From positions 1 through 39,833 of the forward strand of contig JAQTMG010000003.1 in NCBI GenBank assembly GCA_028714455.1: a DNA stretch of 39,833 nucleotides, written 5' to 3'. The position numbers were made by a program, and so were the translations under genes. Shown here piece after piece: positions 35,881-39,833 of this stretch (position 1 is the stretch's first letter; every line of letters begins with the position of its first letter). The notes beneath the pieces were generated by a model. That model was not told where the DNA came from, searched no databases, and was given only the letters and a program-made list of their open reading frames with translations. The stretch comes from Patescibacteria group bacterium. GTDB lineage: Bacteria; Patescibacteriota; Patescibacteriia; CAIXNZ01.

Positions 35881-36792
35881 CTACACTCTCACGTATTTAC
35901 TCACCGCCCAATAGCTGCTGATCAGATTAATCAAAATCGCTCCCAAAAGTTCCAGCCCGAAAATAGTGAAAAAATTATTAGTGAAATAAGTGACCAGATT
36001 AAAGTTTGTTTCCAAAAGTGAAGACACGTACGGTTGGATAACACCGACCAGCGGATAAACAATAATGATAGTCAGCAGAACTGATAAAATGGCGAAAATT
36101 ATGCCCTCCAGTAAAAATGGGGCCTGAACAAACCAATTTGTCGCGCCCAGCAATTTCATGGCCATAATCTCTTCCTTGTGCGTATAAATAGCCATTCTGA
36201 TGGCGTTAAAGATGATTAGCAGGGCGATTATGACAAAAACCAGGGCAACCGCCACTACGCCAGTATTCACCTTGCTCATTAAATTGCTGATTCTGCTGAT
36301 GACCAAACGATGGTCGTCAAAATTCTTACTCTCAATCAAATTGTCATAATGCGGCTCGGCCAGATATTGCATGATCTTGGTATATTGATCGGTTACTTTT
36401 GCCGTGACAATCAAGGAAGCGCCCAGGGGATTTTTTCCCAGCTCATCAATCGATTGTAAAATTTCTGGATTATCCTGGTGGCGAGTTTTAAAATTTTCCA
36501 GAGCCTGTTCACTGGAAATATAAGTAACGTCTTTCACCTCATTCAATCCCTGCAGATTTTTCGAAACAGCTAAAACTTGGTCCTGCGTGATTTCCGGTTT
36601 GAAATAAACGCTAACATTAACCTTATCTTCAATTGCGCCGATTGAGGCCTGGGCAACTAAATTGAAAATAATGAGTAGATTAATAGAAAAAAGCGCCAAC
36701 ACCAAAATTGTCAGCGTGACAAAAGAAAGCCAAAAATTTCTGAAAAAATCCTGGAAAGCGAATTTTAGAACACGAGAACCTGATGAAAGCAT
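35881..36792 (-). CDS. ftsX: Cell division protein FtsX
   Basis: N-terminal TM, 'VSVYFKPEITQDQVLAVSKNLQGLNEVKDVTYISSEQAL', 'HKEEIMAMKLLGATNWFVQAPFLLEG'. Confidence 0.95.
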   Translation of the reverse strand: MLSSGSRVLKFAFQDFFRNFWLSFVTLTILVLALFSINLLIIFNLVAQASIGAIEDKVNVSVYFKPEITQDQVLAVSKNLQGLNEVKDVTYISSEQALENFKTRHQDNPEILQSIDELGKNPLGASLIVTAKVTDQYTKIMQYLAEPHYDNLIESKNFDDHRLVISRISNLMSKVNTGVVAVALVFVIIALLIIFNAIRMAIYTHKEEIMAMKLLGATNWFVQAPFLLEGIIFAILSVLLTIIIVYPLVGVIQPYVSSLLETNFNLVTYFTNNFFTIFGLELLGAILINLISSYWAVSKYVRV

Positions 36793-36822
36793 CTTGGTTT
36801 ATTAGTAAATTGGTTTATTTGT

Positions 36823-37218
36823 TTACTGGGAATTTGATTTTTTATCCAGATTGAATTTTATAAAAGCATTGAGCTTTATATACAAACTATTAATTTTATT
36901 GTAATAATCTCGAAATTCACTTTCACTGGCCATATCCCTTTCGTTTAAAACTTCCATCCAGTGTTTAGATTCCAACAATGAAGCGCGAGAATTGTAATAA
37001 AATTTTACTTTGTCCAAATAGTGGTATCTTCCGTAACCCTCCGCAATGTTCGCTCCGATTGAATCTGTTGCTCTAACGAACTGTTGCCCAATAATTATTT
37101 TTTGATCCAAATCCATGATTCTGTAAATATTCCATGCCGATCGTGAAAGTTCACGAGACAGTTGATAGATGACTAAATTTTCCAAAGAATAGTCACTGCT
37201 CATACTACTAATAACCAA
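36823..37218 (-). CDS. Four-helix-bundle protein (S23 / 23S rRNA IVS-protein family)
   Basis: 'LVIYQLSRELSRSAWNIY', 'QFVRATDSIGANIAEGYGRYH', 'FYYNSRASLLESKHWMEVL'. Confidence 0.92.
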   Translation of the reverse strand: MVISSMSSDYSLENLVIYQLSRELSRSAWNIYRIMDLDQKIIIGQQFVRATDSIGANIAEGYGRYHYLDKVKFYYNSRASLLESKHWMEVLNERDMASESEFRDYYNKINSLYIKLNAFIKFNLDKKSNSQ

Positions 37219-37238
37219 TAAACTATTAAACTAGTAAA

Positions 37239-37919
37239 CTAAAGTATATACTTTCCTTCCTCCTCATCGCTCACCAATTTCCCCGACTCGAGCAAAACAA
37301 CTCTTTTTTTAATCCTATTAACCACGTCTTTATTGTGAGTGACCAAAACAACGGTGGTGCCAAATTCATTTATCTTCAAAAGCAAATCAATAATATCTTT
37401 GGTGTTTAAGCTGTCCAGATTGCCAGTCGGTTCATCAGCCAGCAAAATTTTAGGGCGATGAACTAAAGCGCGGGCAATTGCCGCTCTCTGGATTTCTCCG
37501 CCTGAAAGCTGCTGCGGATAGCGGTCCATTTTGTCTTTCAGCCCCACGATTTTCAAAACCTGCGGTACGACTTGATTGATCCTACTATTGGAAATGCCAC
37601 AGACCTCCAGGGCAAAGGCCACGTTTTCAAAAACTGTTTTTTTCTGCAACAATTTAAAATCCTGATAAACCACGCCGATTTGACGGCGCAAAACCGGTAC
37701 TTCTTTTTGACTTATATCAGTAATATCCCAGCCGCCGACCACCACATTGCCATTGCTAGCTTTTTCTTCAGCTGTCAGAATCTTTATCATGGTACTCTTA
37801 CCTGCCCCGCTCTGACCGACAATGGAGACAAATTCTTTCGGCTTGATGTGCAGATTGATATCTTTGAGCGCTATTGATTTGGGATAAAATATTTTGCTTA
37901 TTTTCTTTAAATAAATCAT
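37239..37919 (-). CDS. ftsE: Cell division ATP-binding protein FtsE
   Basis: Walker A 'GQSGAGKSTMIKIL', signature 'QLSGGEIQRAAIARALVHRPKILLADEPTGNLD'. Confidence 0.95.
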   Translation of the reverse strand: MIYLKKISKIFYPKSIALKDINLHIKPKEFVSIVGQSGAGKSTMIKILTAEEKASNGNVVVGGWDITDISQKEVPVLRRQIGVVYQDFKLLQKKTVFENVAFALEVCGISNSRINQVVPQVLKIVGLKDKMDRYPQQLSGGEIQRAAIARALVHRPKILLADEPTGNLDSLNTKDIIDLLLKINEFGTTVVLVTHNKDVVNRIKKRVVLLESGKLVSDEEEGKYIL

Positions 37920-37920
37920 A

Positions 37921-38850
37921 TTATTTTTTTACCGTGGTTTCCACCACGCTAACCGGTTCAACTTTAACCTGGCAGAGCCCGGCTGATTTTGAAGCAATCT
38001 GTTTAAAAGCCACAACGTCCAGATCAATTACTCTGTTTGGAAAAACGCTCCTGTCGGGTCCCCAATCGTTAACCTTAACCGTAACCGATTTCCCATTTTG
38101 AACGTTCGTAACTTTTAATTTCGTTCCTTTCGGATAATCAGGTGAAGCCGCGCAATTACAGCCTTTATACTTGTACCAGGAGGCATAGCCCTCGGTCATA
38201 ATATCTATGTCTTCCAGAATAGCAACCCTGGCTTTCGCCATGGAAACATTGGCGACTATCTTGCTAGCCGTGTTCGAAATAATTCCTTTGATACCCGCCC
38301 ATTTACCAGTCGCGTCGTCAAAATAATAGAGATTTTTTCTAAAATAATCAGAACTGTCATATTTAATTGAAAACCAAACAGCTTTTTTCAGGTCAGTCCC
38401 CGCCCCAACATAATCAAATTCATACACCCTGCTCGCCAGTTGGAAACCATCAGGCGCGGCCATTAAACTGCCTGGCTGTAAAATAATTTCTTTCAAATTC
38501 AGTGTTGCCGGCGAATTCAAAATCTTTTTATCAATCTGAAAAACAAATTTATCGTCAAAGGCCTTGACCTTCTTGCCCTTACGAACCTCCTCTTGGCTGA
38601 ACTCAAAACTCACTGTGTTTAACACGGTTTCTTTGGCTTGTTCGGACAGTGAAATATCCGGCAATTGATCAATTATATTTTGTTGGGTCGCGTTATCTGG
38701 CAAAAACTGGATGCTACCCAAATTGGGCGCTGTGCTATCAGTACTGTCACCAAATGGAGATTGCTGCGCTAAAGCAAAATTGACTGAAGAGCCAAAAACT
38801 GCTAAAGTAATTAGTAATCTGATTAAAATTTTGTAATTTGATTTGATCAT
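37921..38850 (-). CDS. Exported RlpA-like double-psi beta-barrel protein
   Basis: Signal peptide; 'GYASWYKYKGCNCAASPDYPKGTKLKVTNVQNGKSVTVKVNDWGPDRSVFPNRVIDLD'. Confidence 0.87.
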   Translation of the reverse strand: MIKSNYKILIRLLITLAVFGSSVNFALAQQSPFGDSTDSTAPNLGSIQFLPDNATQQNIIDQLPDISLSEQAKETVLNTVSFEFSQEEVRKGKKVKAFDDKFVFQIDKKILNSPATLNLKEIILQPGSLMAAPDGFQLASRVYEFDYVGAGTDLKKAVWFSIKYDSSDYFRKNLYYFDDATGKWAGIKGIISNTASKIVANVSMAKARVAILEDIDIMTEGYASWYKYKGCNCAASPDYPKGTKLKVTNVQNGKSVTVKVNDWGPDRSVFPNRVIDLDVVAFKQIASKSAGLCQVKVEPVSVVETTVKK

Positions 38851-38916
38851 TGTTTATTGGGATGTTTTTAACTAATGGGGAGTGTGCCCAATTATAAATT
38901 TAGTTAAGGTGGGCGG

Positions 38917-39014
38917 GCCCAGTTACAAGTTTGCGTAATAATCATACGAAGCGTATTTCTAGTAAATCTAATTTTTCGCGCTAGCGCATGAAATACATAA
39001 ACTTGTAACTGGGC
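38917..39014. repeat. 98-bp nested inverted repeat (MITE-like) abutting tRNA-Gly
   Basis: 16-bp perfect arms GCCCAGTTACAAGTTT / AAACTTGTAACTGGGC; inner GTATTTC/GAAATAC and GCGCTAGCGC. Confidence 0.85.
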
Positions 39015-39083
39015 GGGATTAGTACAGTGGTAGTATGCCTGCTTCCCAAGCAGAAGACGCGAGTTCGATTCTCGTATCCCGCT
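39013..39083 (+). tRNA. tRNA-Gly (CCC)
   Basis: GCGGGAT/ATCCCGC acceptor, anticodon loop TTCCCAA, T-arm GAGTTCGATTCTC. Confidence 0.93.
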
Positions 39084-39086
39084 AAT

Positions 39087-39159
39087 GCCGAGATAGCTCA
39101 GCTGGTAGAGCAGCAGTATCGTAAACTGCGGGTCGTGGGTTCGATTCCCACTCTCGGCT
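39087..39159 (+). tRNA. tRNA-Thr (CGT)
   Basis: GCCGAGA/TCTCGGC acceptor, anticodon arm GCAGT-ATCGTAA-ACTGC, T-arm GTGGGTTCGATTCCCAC. Confidence 0.95.
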
Positions 39160-39179
39160 TATTTTAAGGGTTGTGCCTG

Positions 39180-39204
39180 CCCGCCGAAGCGTAGCGAAGG
39201 CGGG
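39180..39204. repeat. 25-nt palindrome joined to a tRNA 3' fragment
   Basis: CCCGCCGAAGCGTAGCGAAGGCGGG. Confidence 0.85.
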
Positions 39205-39231
39205 GGTTCGAATCCCACCGTTGGCTCAACC
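39205..39231 (+). pseudogene. tRNA 3'-end remnant 1
   Basis: GGTTCGAATCCCACCGTTGGCTCAACC: T-loop plus acceptor 3' strand with no matching 5' half upstream. Confidence 0.7.
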
Positions 39232-39250
39232 AGCAGATTGATTTGGGTTC

Positions 39251-39315
39251 GCCCAAAACCATAAAGGTTTTGGGCGGTCAGAACCCATGCGGTTCTGACC
39301 CATGCGGTTCTGACC
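39251..39315. repeat. Two adjacent 25-nt palindromes plus a 15-nt partial duplication
   Basis: GCCCAAAACC ATAAA GGTTTTGGGC; GGTCAGAACC CATGC GGTTCTGACC; then CATGCGGTTCTGACC. Confidence 0.92.
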
Positions 39316-39336
39316 GAATCCCACTGTTGGCTCAAC
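39316..39336 (+). pseudogene. tRNA 3'-end remnant 2
   Basis: GAATCCCACTGTTGGCTCAAC, near-identical to remnant 1. Confidence 0.65.
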
Positions 39337-39833
39337 TAATAGGCGTAAATGGTAATCTTTGATTTACTTTTTTCATCCTGAATGAGGTCATTCAGGGTTT
39401 TTATTTTTACCACAATGGCCTTGAGCGTCAAAACGCCCTTGTCTGTATCTTTTTTAACTAACTGCACAATCGAGTAACTGCCTGGCAGAGTAATAATATC
39501 GGTGCGAGAACCAGCGCTCATTGAAAAAAGCTGATCTTCAAGCGTCTTGGGCAATTCACCTCTCAAAAAATTTCCAGTCAAACTAGATTGTGATGTGTCT
39601 GTTTCTCCATATTTTTTTAAAACCTCGTCAAAACTCTGGCCGCTTTTCAGCTTGGTCAGCGCTTCCTCAATTTTATTTCTGGACTCACCATTTATAGTCT
39701 TGTCATTTTCAATTTTTAATTCCGTCTGGTCCTGATAAAGATTCGGTGTTATAAAATATTTTTCATATTCAGCAATACTCAAGCCGTAATTTTCGTTCAA
39801 AAAACTGGAAAGTTTAGCGGCGTCACCTTGATT
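39336..39833 (-). CDS. PpiC/SurA-like peptidyl-prolyl isomerase, C-terminal part (continues beyond the right edge)
   Basis: 'IEEALTKLKSGQSFDEVLKKYGETDTSQSSLTGNFLRGELPKTLEDQLFSMSAGSRTDII'; frame stays open to 39833. Confidence 0.8.
   Translation of the reverse strand, partial: NQGDAAKLSSFLNENYGLSIAEYEKYFITPNLYQDQTELKIENDKTINGESRNKIEEALTKLKSGQSFDEVLKKYGETDTSQSSLTGNFLRGELPKTLEDQLFSMSAGSRTDIITLPGSYSIVQLVKKDTDKGVLTLKAIVVKIKTLNDLIQDEKSKSKITIYAY

Overview
AT-rich, gene-dense bacterial chromosomal window. The gene content and style (small genome set, archaeal-type ThyA, RlpA/FtsEX, many tiny ORFs) suggest a Patescibacteria/CPR-like genome; this is inference, as no 16S gene is present. Housekeeping genes: secE-nusG-rplK-rplA, a dCMP deaminase / HIT / thymidylate synthase / dTMP kinase cluster, gatB, miaA, miaB, thrS with a T-box leader, dnaE, lexA, ftsE/ftsX, and tRNAs Gln, Gly and Thr. 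Accessory content: a truncated SpvB/Rhs-like secreted giant at the left edge, a presenilin-type (A22) intramembrane protease, an L,D-transpeptidase with Ca-binding repeats, a duplicated MazG-like protein, and a four-helix-bundle (S23/IVP) gene between ftsE and ftsX. The main unexplained signal is a population of about 24-30 nt palindromes. One is an in-frame 30-bp perfect palindrome inside a REP-associated (Y1/HUH) transposase gene, with a related element about 29 kb away. Another sits in frame inside miaB. Others crowd the tRNA genes, where truncated tRNA pieces abut palindromes. A second signal is a pair of candidate structured minus-strand ncRNAs flanking an MBL-fold gene (23.64-23.84 kb and 24.67-24.81 kb). 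All calls come from reading the sequence; no database searches or folding programs were run.
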